NCBI GenBank assembly: GCA_002365865.1
Contig: DFAQ01000017.1
Span: forward strand, 1 to 5,668
DNA: 5,668 nucleotides
Direction: 5' to 3'
DNA from: Pelotomaculum sp. UBA3102
GTDB taxonomy: Bacteria > Bacillota > Desulfotomaculia > Desulfotomaculales > Pelotomaculaceae
The position numbers and the translations under genes are program-made. The notes beneath the pieces were generated by a model, which saw only the letters and a program-made list of their open reading frames with translations, was not told where the DNA came from and searched no databases. Below, one piece after another: positions 1 through 5,536 of the stretch. Within the stretch, counting starts at the first letter, position 1. Every line of letters begins with the position of its first letter.

Positions 1-17
1 CTCGGTGAGAAATAACC

Positions 18-45
18 TTGACAAAATGACCCGGTATGTTAAAAT
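18..45 (+). promoter_or_regulatory. SigA-type promoter of rplU-rpmA with extended -10
   Basis: A perfect -35 hexamer TTGACA lies at 18-23, followed by a 16-base spacer and a -10 hexamer TAAAAT at 40-45 (5 of 6 to consensus). The -10 is preceded by TG at 37-38, one base upstream, giving an extended -10. Transcription would start near 51-54, leaving a leader of about 120 bases before the rplU start. This is the best vegetative promoter in the window and fits a highly expressed ribosomal protein operon. Confidence 0.75.
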
Positions 46-52
46 ATTATAT

Positions 53-172
53 TGCAAGTGTTTTTTCCGGTGTTAAACCATACCGCCCGGAACGGGTTCC
101 AAAATGGGTCTTTAATTTAAAAGGTCCTGCCTGTTTTCCGGCGCGTCCCAAATTGCGAAAGGGGTGTTTTTG
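53..172 (+). ncRNA. Probable L21 leader (autoregulatory 5' UTR of rplU)
   Basis: About 120 transcribed bases separate the promoter from the rplU start and carry no credible gene. Visible pairing includes a perfect 6-bp stem, TTCCGG at 65-70 with CCGGAA at 87-92, and a competing small hairpin, GGAA at 89-92 with TTCC at 97-100. The two share bases 89-92, so they are mutually exclusive. Firmicutes rplU operons are known to carry a structured L21 leader thought to bind L21 for feedback control. I assign this leader from position, length and structure; I could not run a covariance model. An open frame from ATG 36 runs through this leader into rplU in another frame and looks spurious. Confidence 0.6.
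158..166 (+). promoter_or_regulatory. Ribosome binding site that sets the rplU start
   Basis: The purine-rich run AAAGGGGTG at 158-166 ends six bases before the TTG at 173. This supports the TTG as start and argues against the in-frame GTG at 164-166, which lies inside the Shine-Dalgarno site itself. Confidence 0.75.
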
Positions 173-484
173 TTGTACGCTATTATTGAAACAGGCGGCA
201 AACAGTACCGCGTCCAGGAAGGTGACAATCTGTATATTGAAAAATTGCCTGCTGAAACCGGTGACCTGATCGAAGTCGATAAAGTGCTGGCTTTAGTTAA
301 TGATGATGACGTAAAAATCGGGGCTCCACTGGTGGAAGGAGCAAAGGTGGTTTTTAAAGTGGTCCGGCACGGCAGGGGTAAAAAGATAATCGTTTTCAAA
401 TATAAAGCTAAAAAGAACTATCGCCGCAAACAAGGCCACCGGCAGCCATTTACTCAAGTTACCGTTGAAAAAATAGAAGCATAA
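173..484 (+). CDS. rplU: 50S ribosomal protein L21
   Basis: The product is 103 residues, close to the family's usual length of about 102-104. It begins [14 protein letters not shown], the standard L21 N-terminus, and near its C-terminus carries the basic stretch [18 protein letters not shown] that contacts 23S rRNA. L21 is a structural protein of the large subunit. The start is a TTG at 173; an in-frame GTG at 164 would add three residues but overlaps the ribosome binding site and breaks the conserved N-terminus. The gene follows a probable L21 autoregulatory leader and sits 52 bases upstream of rpmA in the same transcript. In most Firmicutes a gene for the cysteine protease Prp lies between the two; there is no room for it here. 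Confidence 0.96.
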   Translation: MYAIIETGGKQYRVQEGDNLYIEKLPAETGDLIEVDKVLALVNDDDVKIGAPLVEGAKVVFKVVRHGRGKKIIVFKYKAKKNYRRKQGHRQPFTQVTVEKIEA

Positions 485-536
485 ATTCCGGGACATTTAG
501 AAAAATACCGGCTAAATAAATGAGAGGTGAATTATT

Positions 537-803
537 ATGGCACATAAAAAAGGTGTAGGAAGTTCACGTAACGGCCGTGATTCGCAACCAAAAATGCTTG
601 GGGTAAAAAGGGCGGACGGTCAATTCGTCTTGGCCGGCAGCATTCTGGTACGGCAGCGTGGTACCAGGATCCATCCCGGTCGTAATGTCGGTAAGGGCGG
701 TGACGACACCCTGTTTGCCAAGGTTGACGGCCTGGTTGATTTTGAAAGAAAGGGCCGGGATAAAAAAATGGTTAATGTGGTCCCGGCGGAAGCAATGGTC
801 TAA
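537..803 (+). CDS. rpmA: 50S ribosomal protein L27, form without cleavable N-terminal extension
   Basis: The 88-residue product starts [16 protein letters not shown] and contains the L27 signature around residues 34-43 ([10 protein letters not shown]). L27 sits on the large subunit with its N-terminal tail reaching the peptidyl transferase centre. The start is firm: the site GAGAGGTGA at 522-530 lies six bases upstream, and an in-frame TGA at 528-530 rules out any upstream extension. In many Firmicutes L27 is made with an extension of about nine residues, ending in a phenylalanine-rich motif, which Prp removes. Here translation begins directly at the mature end, as in Gram-negative L27, matching the absence of a prp gene. 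The gene ends 20 bases before a strong terminator, which closes the rplU-rpmA unit. Confidence 0.96.
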   Translation: MAHKKGVGSSRNGRDSQPKMLGVKRADGQFVLAGSILVRQRGTRIHPGRNVGKGGDDTLFAKVDGLVDFERKGRDKKMVNVVPAEAMV

Positions 804-822
804 GGATAAATTAAAGTAATTT

Positions 823-852
823 AAAAAAACGATCCGGCGATCGTTTTTTTTT
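823..852 (+). terminator. Rho-independent terminator after rpmA
   Basis: A 12-bp perfect stem pairs bases 823-834 with 839-850 around the loop CGGC. It consists of a CGATC/GATCG core plus seven A-T pairs, and the T-run extends over 844-852. The A-run on the left arm makes it symmetrical, so it could also stop transcription from the other strand. It separates the ribosomal protein unit from the Spo0B-like gene, which therefore needs its own promoter. Confidence 0.93.
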
Positions 853-860
853 GCCCGTAA

Positions 861-889
861 AAAGAATTTAGAACTTTTCAGTAGAATAA
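861..889 (+). promoter_or_regulatory. Candidate SigH-type promoter of the spo0B-like/obg unit
   Basis: AAAGAATTT at 861-869 matches the SigH -35 pattern RnAGGAwWW with one mismatch. After an 11-base spacer, GTAGAATAA at 881-889 matches the -10 pattern RnnGAATwW fully. The site lies directly downstream of the rpmA terminator and 36 bases before the Spo0B-like start. No good SigA promoter is visible in 853-925: the TAGAAT at 882 has no -35 at the right distance. SigH drives several early sporulation phosphorelay genes in Bacillus, so the match is biologically sensible, but short motifs arise by chance. Confidence 0.35.
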
Positions 890-925
890 ATTGCGTTACC
901 TTGTTAGGAGAGGGTAAATCGGAGC

Positions 926-1483
926 ATGGAAAAATTTTTGCGGATTATTCAAGCACAAAGGCATGATTTTTTGAATCACCTTCAAGTTGTGTCAGGTTTA
1001 TTGCAGCTGAACAAAATCGATCGTGCACGTGAATATATAAAACAAGTCACTATGGAAATGGCACCGTTCAGTAAAACGACCCGGGTAAAAATACCTGAGG
1101 TTACAGCTGCCCTGCTGGTGGGGTTGCACCACGCTAAAATGTTTCAGGTAGAATTGAAGCTAACGGTAAACTCTGATCTGGGAGAATGCTCCCTACCCGG
1201 TCCGGTGGCGGGGAAGGCAATAGAAAATATGCTCGATGCGGCGATTTCTGCCGTGGCTTCACCGGAAGCAGGAGATGTTCATATTGAGATGGTCTTGGAA
1301 GCTGCCGGGGAAGATTATATCAGCCGGGTAATTTTACCGGAGCTTTTAAGCACCGGAATCAGTCGAATTGAAAAAGATTTAGCGGCAATAAAAAATTTAT
1401 TGCAACCGTATCACGGGAGGGTAAATATGATTGTCTCCCCAAAAGAGGTGACGATTATTTTATTCTTTCCCGGGAAAAAGTGA
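926..1483 (+). CDS. Spo0B-like sporulation phosphotransferase (histidine-kinase-like, degenerate ATPase domain)
   Basis: The 185-residue product opens with a helical dimerisation segment holding the motif RHDFLNHLQ at residues 12-20. This is the H-box of Spo0B and the CitA/DcuS group, with His13 the predicted phosphorylation site. The C-terminal half resembles a shrunken HATPase domain: IENMLDAAISA at about 99-109 recalls an N-box with its second Asn replaced by Ala, and no DxGxG or later glycine-rich ATP lid is present. This fits Spo0B, which relays phosphate from Spo0F to Spo0A and does not bind ATP. The location just upstream of obg is also that of spo0B in Bacillus. The ATG at 926 is the only sensible start; the Shine-Dalgarno AGGAGAGGG at 906-914 is spaced somewhat long, at 11 bases. 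No signal peptide or membrane helix is seen. A sensor kinase fragment is the main alternative. Confidence 0.8.
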   Translation: MEKFLRIIQAQRHDFLNHLQVVSGLLQLNKIDRAREYIKQVTMEMAPFSKTTRVKIPEVTAALLVGLHHAKMFQVELKLTVNSDLGECSLPGPVAGKAIENMLDAAISAVASPEAGDVHIEMVLEAAGEDYISRVILPELLSTGISRIEKDLAAIKNLLQPYHGRVNMIVSPKEVTIILFFPGKK

Positions 1484-1505
1484 TCAAAATGGGTTAAACT
1501 ATTGC

Positions 1506-1513
1506 TAAGGTGG
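1506..1513 (+). promoter_or_regulatory. Ribosome binding site that sets the obg start
   Basis: TAAGGTGG at 1506-1513 lies five bases before ATG 1519. The alternative in-frame GTG at 1510-1512 is inside this site, so it is unlikely to be the start. Confidence 0.75.
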
Positions 1514-1518
1514 TTTTT

Positions 1519-2787
1519 ATGTTTTATGATCGGGCGGTAATTTTTGTTAAAGGTGGCGACGGCGGTAACGGCTGCGTGGCAATGCGGAGAGAGAAATATG
1601 TTCCCGAAGGCGGTCCCTGCGGGGGGGACGGGGGCCGGGGAGGAAACATCATCTTCCGTGCCGATGAAGGCCTGCGCACGCTGGTTGATTTTCGGTATAA
1701 ACGTCATTATAAGGCTGCCCGCGGCCGGCATGGTGAAGGGAAGAACCGGCACGGTGCTTCCGGTGACGACCTGACCGTGCGGGTACCGGTCGGCACGGTG
1801 ATTAGTGACCAAGATACCGGAGAGTTGATCGCGGACCTGGTAAAGGACGGACATGAGGTTATAGTGGCAAGGGGGGGGCGGGGCGGCAGGGGTAACGCCC
1901 ATTTTGCCACGCCGAATAATAAGGCTCCCAGGTTGGCGGAAAAAGGTGAACCGGGAGAAGAGCGCGGTTTAAAACTGGAGCTTAAACTTCTGGCCGACGT
2001 AGGCCTGGTAGGGTTCCCGAATGCCGGAAAGTCAACTTTAATTTCCCGGGTATCTGCGGCCAGGCCGAAAATTGCAAATTATCCCTTTACTACTCTGGCA
2101 CCCAATCTTGGGGTGGTACGGCTGGAAGACGGGCGCAGCTTTGTTATGGCCGATATTCCAGGTCTGATAGAGGGGGCTCACGCCGGAGTCGGGTTGGGTC
2201 AGGAGTTTTTACGCCACGTGGAGCGTACCCGCTTACTGATTCATGTTGTCGATACTGCCGGCAGTGAGGGTCGTGACCCGTTGGAAGACTTCCTGGTAAC
2301 CAACAGGGAATTATCTTTTTACAACCCGGTTACCGGTAAAAAACCTCAAGTCATAGCCGCCAATAAGATGGATTTGGAAGGAGCCGCGGAAAAGCTCGAA
2401 CAACTGAAAAAAGTTTTAGCAAAAGATTATGAAATTTTCCCCGTTTCCGCAGTGACCGGGGACGGTCTGAAAGACCTGGTGTACCGGGTGGTGACGCTTC
2501 TGGAACAAATCCCTCCGGAGTTACCGGCGGTTGATGAGTATGACGTACCGGTAATGCACCGGGCTGAACCGCGATTTACGGTTACTAGGCATGAGAGAAT
2601 GTTTTCGGTAAGCGGCAAAGAAATAGAGCGTCACGTAGCAATGACGGACATGGAGAACGATGAAGCGGTAGAGCGTCTCCAGCGGATTGTCAAACGCATG
2701 GGGATTGAGGATGCCCTCGAGGACGCCGGGATAAAAGAAGGAGACACCGTCAAGATCGGCAAATGGGAATTTGAATACGTTGAGTGA
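1519..2787 (+). CDS. obg: GTPase Obg (CgtA), large-subunit assembly and stress GTPase
   Basis: The 422-residue product has all three Obg parts. The glycine-rich Obg fold occupies about residues 1-158, starting MFYDRAVIFVKGGDGGNG. The G domain follows, with G1 GFPNAGKST at 165-173, the switch I region NYPFTT, G3 DIPGLIEG from 212, G4 NKMD at 282-285 and G5 SAVTGDG from 310. A C-terminal OCT domain covers roughly the last 75 residues and ends in KWEFEYVE. Obg binds GTP and GDP, associates with the 50S subunit during maturation and, in Bacillus, is needed for sporulation and the general stress response. The gene begins 35 bases after the Spo0B-like stop, so cotranscription is likely. All catalytic motifs are intact and the length is typical (about 420-430). 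Confidence 0.97.
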   Translation: MFYDRAVIFVKGGDGGNGCVAMRREKYVPEGGPCGGDGGRGGNIIFRADEGLRTLVDFRYKRHYKAARGRHGEGKNRHGASGDDLTVRVPVGTVISDQDTGELIADLVKDGHEVIVARGGRGGRGNAHFATPNNKAPRLAEKGEPGEERGLKLELKLLADVGLVGFPNAGKSTLISRVSAARPKIANYPFTTLAPNLGVVRLEDGRSFVMADIPGLIEGAHAGVGLGQEFLRHVERTRLLIHVVDTAGSEGRDPLEDFLVTNRELSFYNPVTGKKPQVIAANKMDLEGAAEKLEQLKKVLAKDYEIFPVSAVTGDGLKDLVYRVVTLLEQIPPELPAVDEYDVPVMHRAEPRFTVTRHERMFSVSGKEIERHVAMTDMENDEAVERLQRIVKRMGIEDALEDAGIKEGDTVKIGKWEFEYVE

Positions 2788-2854
2788 CCGGTATCGGTAC
2801 GGTTTAATTAAGTTTGCAATACGGTATATAAGGCTTAAATTTAAGGTGTGGCCT

Positions 2855-3985
2855 ATGATGAAATTGAGACGTGAATTTCGTAATTTTAAACGAATAGTAA
2901 TCAAAGTCGGTTCCAGTTCAATCGTTCACGCTACCGGCAGGCCCAATCTTTATCAGATCGAAAGTTTGGTTCGCCAACTGGCTGATTTGTATAACCAGGG
3001 CCGGGAAGTAATCCTGGTTACTTCCGGCGCTGTGGGAACCGGAGCAGGTAAGCTGGGGCTGGCGGAGCGCCCGAAGACTATTCCCCAAAAACAGGCTGCG
3101 GCAGCGGTGGGGCAGGGGATTTTGATGCATGCTTATGAAAAGTATTTTGCTGAATACGGGGTTACCGTCGGTCAGGTGCTCCTGACCAGGGAGGATTTTT
3201 CCGACCGGCACCGTTTTTTAAATGCGCGAAATACCTTGAATACCTTATTTCAATTTAAAGTTATTCCGGTGATTAACGAAAATGACACTGTGGCTGTGGA
3301 CGAGATTAAGCTTGGCGATAACGACAGCCTTTCAGCCCTGGTGGCCGGTTTGGTTGATGCGGAAATACTGATCTTGCTTTCTGATATTGACGGGCTTTTT
3401 ACCGCCGACCCGCGTATAGATCCCGAGGCCCGCTTAATTAAAAATGTTACAGAACTGAACTCTGATATTGAGTCCCTGGCCGGCGGGGTGGGAAGTAAAC
3501 TGGGAACGGGTGGTATGGCCACTAAATTGCAAGCGGCAAGAATAGCCATGCATTCCGGTGTGGTTACGGTTTTAGCGTCTGCGGAAGATAAAGACATTGT
3601 AAAGCGGGTTATTGGCGGGGAGGAGTCCGGGACCGTGTTCTGGCCTCTGACCAATAAGCTTGAGAATAAAAAACGGTGGATTGCTTACGGTTCTGCCTTA
3701 TGCGGCAAAATAATTGTTGACGAAGGAGCGGCTCGGGCACTTACCGAACAGGGAAAGAGTTTGTTACCTTCAGGTATTACCGGGATAGAGGGTGTTTTTG
3801 AAATGGGTAATACCGTAAGCATTGTAGATTGTGCCGGCCGGGAAATAGGCAGGGGGATAACGTATTATTCCTCGGAAGAGGTGAAAAAAATAAAGGGGCG
3901 GCAAACCAGTGAAGTGGTCCGGGTTCTGGGTTACAAGGATTACGACGAAGTAGTGCACCGTAATAACCTGGTAATAGATCTGTAA
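2855..3985 (+). CDS. proB: Glutamate 5-kinase with C-terminal PUA domain
   Basis: The 376-residue product phosphorylates glutamate to glutamyl 5-phosphate, the first step of proline synthesis. The amino-acid kinase domain shows IVIKVGSSS with Lys17, VTSGAVG at 55-61, NEND at 141-144, GDND at 154-157, SDIDGLF from 176 and GTGGM at 217-221. A PUA domain follows from about residue 272 to near the end, the two-domain form found in E. coli and Bacillus. The ATG at 2855 is chosen because AAGGTG at 2843-2848 lies six bases upstream; the adjacent ATG at 2858 is equally possible. An open frame reaches back to ATG 2771, inside obg, but its 28 extra residues are unlike the family. The partner gene proA does not follow, although proB and proA are usually adjacent. 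Confidence 0.95.
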   Translation: MMKLRREFRNFKRIVIKVGSSSIVHATGRPNLYQIESLVRQLADLYNQGREVILVTSGAVGTGAGKLGLAERPKTIPQKQAAAAVGQGILMHAYEKYFAEYGVTVGQVLLTREDFSDRHRFLNARNTLNTLFQFKVIPVINENDTVAVDEIKLGDNDSLSALVAGLVDAEILILLSDIDGLFTADPRIDPEARLIKNVTELNSDIESLAGGVGSKLGTGGMATKLQAARIAMHSGVVTVLASAEDKDIVKRVIGGEESGTVFWPLTNKLENKKRWIAYGSALCGKIIVDEGAARALTEQGKSLLPSGITGIEGVFEMGNTVSIVDCAGREIGRGITYYSSEEVKKIKGRQTSEVVRVLGYKDYDEVVHRNNLVIDL

Positions 3986-4056
3986 AGGGTCTGGTTGTTT
4001 TATAAATCAGTCCGGCAGGGGCGATTTAAATATTTTAGCTTGCATTTCCTTAAGCC

Positions 4057-4063
4057 AGAAGGT
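4057..4063 (+). promoter_or_regulatory. Ribosome binding site of nadD, start ambiguous
   Basis: AGAAGGT at 4057-4063 is the only Shine-Dalgarno-like sequence upstream of nadD. It is five bases from TTG 4069, a good distance, and eleven bases from ATG 4075, which is long but tolerable. The two starts differ by only two residues. Confidence 0.5.
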
Positions 4064-4074
4064 ACAATTTGCTT

Positions 4075-4701
4075 ATGAGTAGTGAAACTGGAACAGTTCA
4101 CCGCCTGGGGATAATGGGTGGGACTTTCGACCCGATTCATTACGGGCACCTGGTTACTGCTGAGGGGGCCAGGTATGAATTGGGACTTGAAAAAGTCATC
4201 TTTATCCCGGCCGGCAGGCCTCCTCATAAACCCGGTTGCAATATTACCGAGCCGTGGAGCCGTTATGTAATGACCGGCCTAGCGATTGAGTCAAACCCGT
4301 TTTTTCTGGCTTCAGCGATGGAAGTCGAACGCCCCGGTCCTTCTTATACTGTTGATACGGTGTCTGCAATCCAGCTACTTTACCCGGAGAGTGAGCTATA
4401 TTTTATTACCGGCTCCGATGCGGTATTAGAGGTGCTTACCTGGAAAAATGTACTAAAGCTGTTGTCCAAGTGCCGTTTTATTTCCGTGTCACGTCCAGGT
4501 TATAATCTGGATGAGCTTCATACCAGGCTTGACGGAATACCGTGGGAGCTTAAAAAAAATATAATTTATATGGAAGTACCGTCTCTTGCAATTTCATCCA
4601 CTGAAATAAGGAAACGCGTTCGTGAGGGAAGACCGATTAAATACCTCCTTCCCGAGTCGGTGGAAAAGTATATCATAAAAAACGATCTTTACCGGCAATG
4701 A
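4075..4701 (+). CDS. nadD: Nicotinate-nucleotide adenylyltransferase
   Basis: The 208-residue product transfers AMP from ATP to nicotinate mononucleotide, forming deamido-NAD in NAD synthesis. It has the nucleotidyltransferase signature GGTFDPIHYGHL at residues 15-26, with HYGH as the ATP-binding HxGH motif, then IPAGRPPHKP in the substrate-binding region. The conserved ISSTEIR lies at 173-179, followed by a typical C-terminal end (LPESVEKYI). Length is slightly above that of Bacillus NadD (about 190), mainly through a longer N-terminus. Start ATG 4075 is taken; TTG 4069 is the alternative. The gene lies 89 bases after proB, with no terminator in between, so readthrough from upstream is plausible. 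In Bacillus nadD is followed by yqeK and rsfS; here yqeK is absent. Confidence 0.95.
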   Translation: MSSETGTVHRLGIMGGTFDPIHYGHLVTAEGARYELGLEKVIFIPAGRPPHKPGCNITEPWSRYVMTGLAIESNPFFLASAMEVERPGPSYTVDTVSAIQLLYPESELYFITGSDAVLEVLTWKNVLKLLSKCRFISVSRPGYNLDELHTRLDGIPWELKKNIIYMEVPSLAISSTEIRKRVREGRPIKYLLPESVEKYIIKNDLYRQ

Positions 4702-4813
4702 AAATAAACTTGGAAAAATCTTTGCCTGGTTAAGATTGCATCAGGATGATTCCTTTTGCAAATAATAAAGAATGAAGCAAAAAGTTTCTTAAGGGGAAAG
4801 AGGTGATTGGTGA

Positions 4814-5071
4814 ATGGCGCGTACCTTGTATGTCGGGAACCTACCGTGGGCCACCAAGGCAGAAGAGTTGGCAGATGCTTTTTCGGTGCACGGTGAAGTT
4901 CTGAGTAGTCGCGTTATTACTGATCGTGCAACCGGTCGCTCCCGTGGTTTTGGCTTTGTAGAAGTCCGGGATGAGGATGCGGATACCATGATCGCTGCGA
5001 TGAACGGTACCGAACTGGAAGGCAGGGTTATAACCGTTAATGAGGCCAGGCCGCGGGAAGAACAACGTTGA
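4814..5071 (+). CDS. Small single-RRM RNA-binding protein
   Basis: The 85-residue product is essentially one RNA recognition motif. RNP2 is LYVGNL at residues 5-10 and RNP1 is RGFGFVEV at 44-51, so the aromatic residues that stack on RNA bases are present (Tyr6, Phe46, Phe48), though the last RNP1 position is Val instead of the usual Phe or Tyr. The protein ends soon after the domain with a short charged tail (ARPREEQR) and lacks the glycine-rich tail seen in many cyanobacterial and plant relatives. Such proteins bind single-stranded RNA; in cyanobacteria some are cold-induced. The target here is unknown. The start is certain: AGAGGTGA at 4799-4806 is seven bases upstream and a TGA abuts the ATG in frame. 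A terminator follows directly, so the gene is a self-contained unit between nadD and rsfS. Confidence 0.93.
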   Translation: MARTLYVGNLPWATKAEELADAFSVHGEVLSSRVITDRATGRSRGFGFVEVRDEDADTMIAAMNGTELEGRVITVNEARPREEQR

Positions 5072-5076
5072 CAATC

Positions 5077-5100
5077 AAACCTCCGACAAGGAGGTTTTTT
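5077..5100 (+). terminator. Rho-independent terminator after the RRM gene
   Basis: AAACCTCC at 5077-5084 pairs perfectly with GGAGGTTT at 5090-5097 around the loop GACAA, and six T residues run over 5095-5100. It starts five bases after the RRM stop codon and insulates rsfS from upstream transcription. Confidence 0.92.
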
Positions 5101-5125
5101 GTTAACATTCCTAAAGGGAAGGAAC

Positions 5126-5154
5126 TTGGTAGTAAAACTAGAATAAAATAAAAT
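5126..5154 (+). promoter_or_regulatory. Candidate SigA promoter of rsfS
   Basis: TTGGTA at 5126-5131 (4 of 6 to the -35 consensus) is followed by an exact 17-base spacer and TAAAAT at 5149-5154 (5 of 6 to the -10). Transcription would start near 5161, just before the rsfS ribosome binding site. A promoter is expected because a terminator ends just upstream. A weaker SigH-like alternative overlaps it: GAAGGAACT at 5118-5126, 11 bases, then CTAGAATAA at 5138-5146, with two mismatches in all. Confidence 0.5.
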
Positions 5155-5165
5155 ATTAATGAACC

Positions 5166-5172
5166 AAGGAGG
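5166..5172 (+). promoter_or_regulatory. Ribosome binding site that sets the rsfS start
   Basis: AAGGAGG at 5166-5172 is the strongest Shine-Dalgarno core in the window. It is seven bases from TTG 5180 and only four from GTG 5177. It lies downstream of the ATG at 5159, so that ATG cannot use it and is unlikely to be the start. Confidence 0.8.
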
Positions 5173-5179
5173 AGTGGTG

Positions 5180-5536
5180 TTGTATTTGAATCCACAGGCA
5201 ATGTTAAAAATTGCCGTGCAAGCGGCGGAGGACAAGAAGGCAGAGGATATTACCGTTCTTGATATCCGCGAAGTTTCAATTATTGCAGATTATTTTGTTA
5301 TCTGCAGTGGGCGTTCCAGAACTCATGCACAGGCTATTGCAGAAAATATCCAGGAAAGGATGGAAGAAGCGGGCCGGTTTGTTCTGCGCCGGGAAGGTTT
5401 CCGGGAAGGTAGTTGGGTTTTACTTGACTATGGTGATGTAATAGTGCATGTGTTTCAGGATGCCGAGCGGCAGTTTTACAAACTTGAGCGCTTGTGGGGA
5501 GATGCCCGGGTAATTGAGACACCTGTTAACATATAA
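5180..5536 (+). CDS. rsfS: Ribosome silencing factor RsfS (DUF143 family)
   Basis: The 118-residue product matches the usual length of the family. RsfS binds protein L14 on the large subunit and blocks joining with the 30S subunit, saving energy when nutrients are short. Conserved features are AAEDKKAEDITVLDI from about residue 15, ADYFVICSG at 36-44, a mid-protein helix, the stretch GSWVLLDYGDVIVHVF at 77-92 and the C-terminal FYKLERLWGDA at 99-109. The start is set at TTG 5180 by the ribosome binding site; GTG 5177 is possible, while ATG 5159 lies upstream of the Shine-Dalgarno core. The gene normally follows nadD and yqeK; here it follows the RRM gene and its terminator, and appears to have its own promoter. 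Confidence 0.95.
   Translation: MYLNPQAMLKIAVQAAEDKKAEDITVLDIREVSIIADYFVICSGRSRTHAQAIAENIQERMEEAGRFVLRREGFREGSWVLLDYGDVIVHVFQDAERQFYKLERLWGDARVIETPVNI

Noticed and set aside
1..15. Possible last codons of an upstream gene ending in TAA at 13-15
   Set aside because: Four codons cannot be told from chance, so I did not annotate it.
36..269. Open frame of 77 codons across the rplU leader
   Set aside because: It starts inside the promoter at the extended -10, has no ribosome binding site, overlaps rplU in another frame and has a composition unlike a real protein.
1411..1902. Long minus-strand open frame over the spo0B-like/obg junction, and other antisense frames
   Set aside because: These are shadows of conserved + strand genes: they have low-complexity composition, no ribosome binding sites and no recognisable motifs.
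2788..2854. Promoter or attenuator between obg and proB (TTGCAA at 2814, TAAATT at 2836)
   Set aside because: Both boxes match only 4 of 6 and no hairpin is evident. The repeated CGGT motifs at 2789-2803 look incidental.
4040..4068. TTGCAT, 17 bases, TACAAT as a nadD promoter that would give a leaderless mRNA starting at ATG 4075
   Set aside because: The -10 is good but the -35 matches only 3 of 6, and it overlaps the ribosome binding site. Readthrough from proB is the simpler explanation.
4754..4782. Inverted repeat TTTTGC/GCAAAA upstream of the RRM gene
   Set aside because: The 6-bp arms are A/T-rich with a 17-base loop and no T-run. It is too weak to call a terminator or a cold-shock leader.
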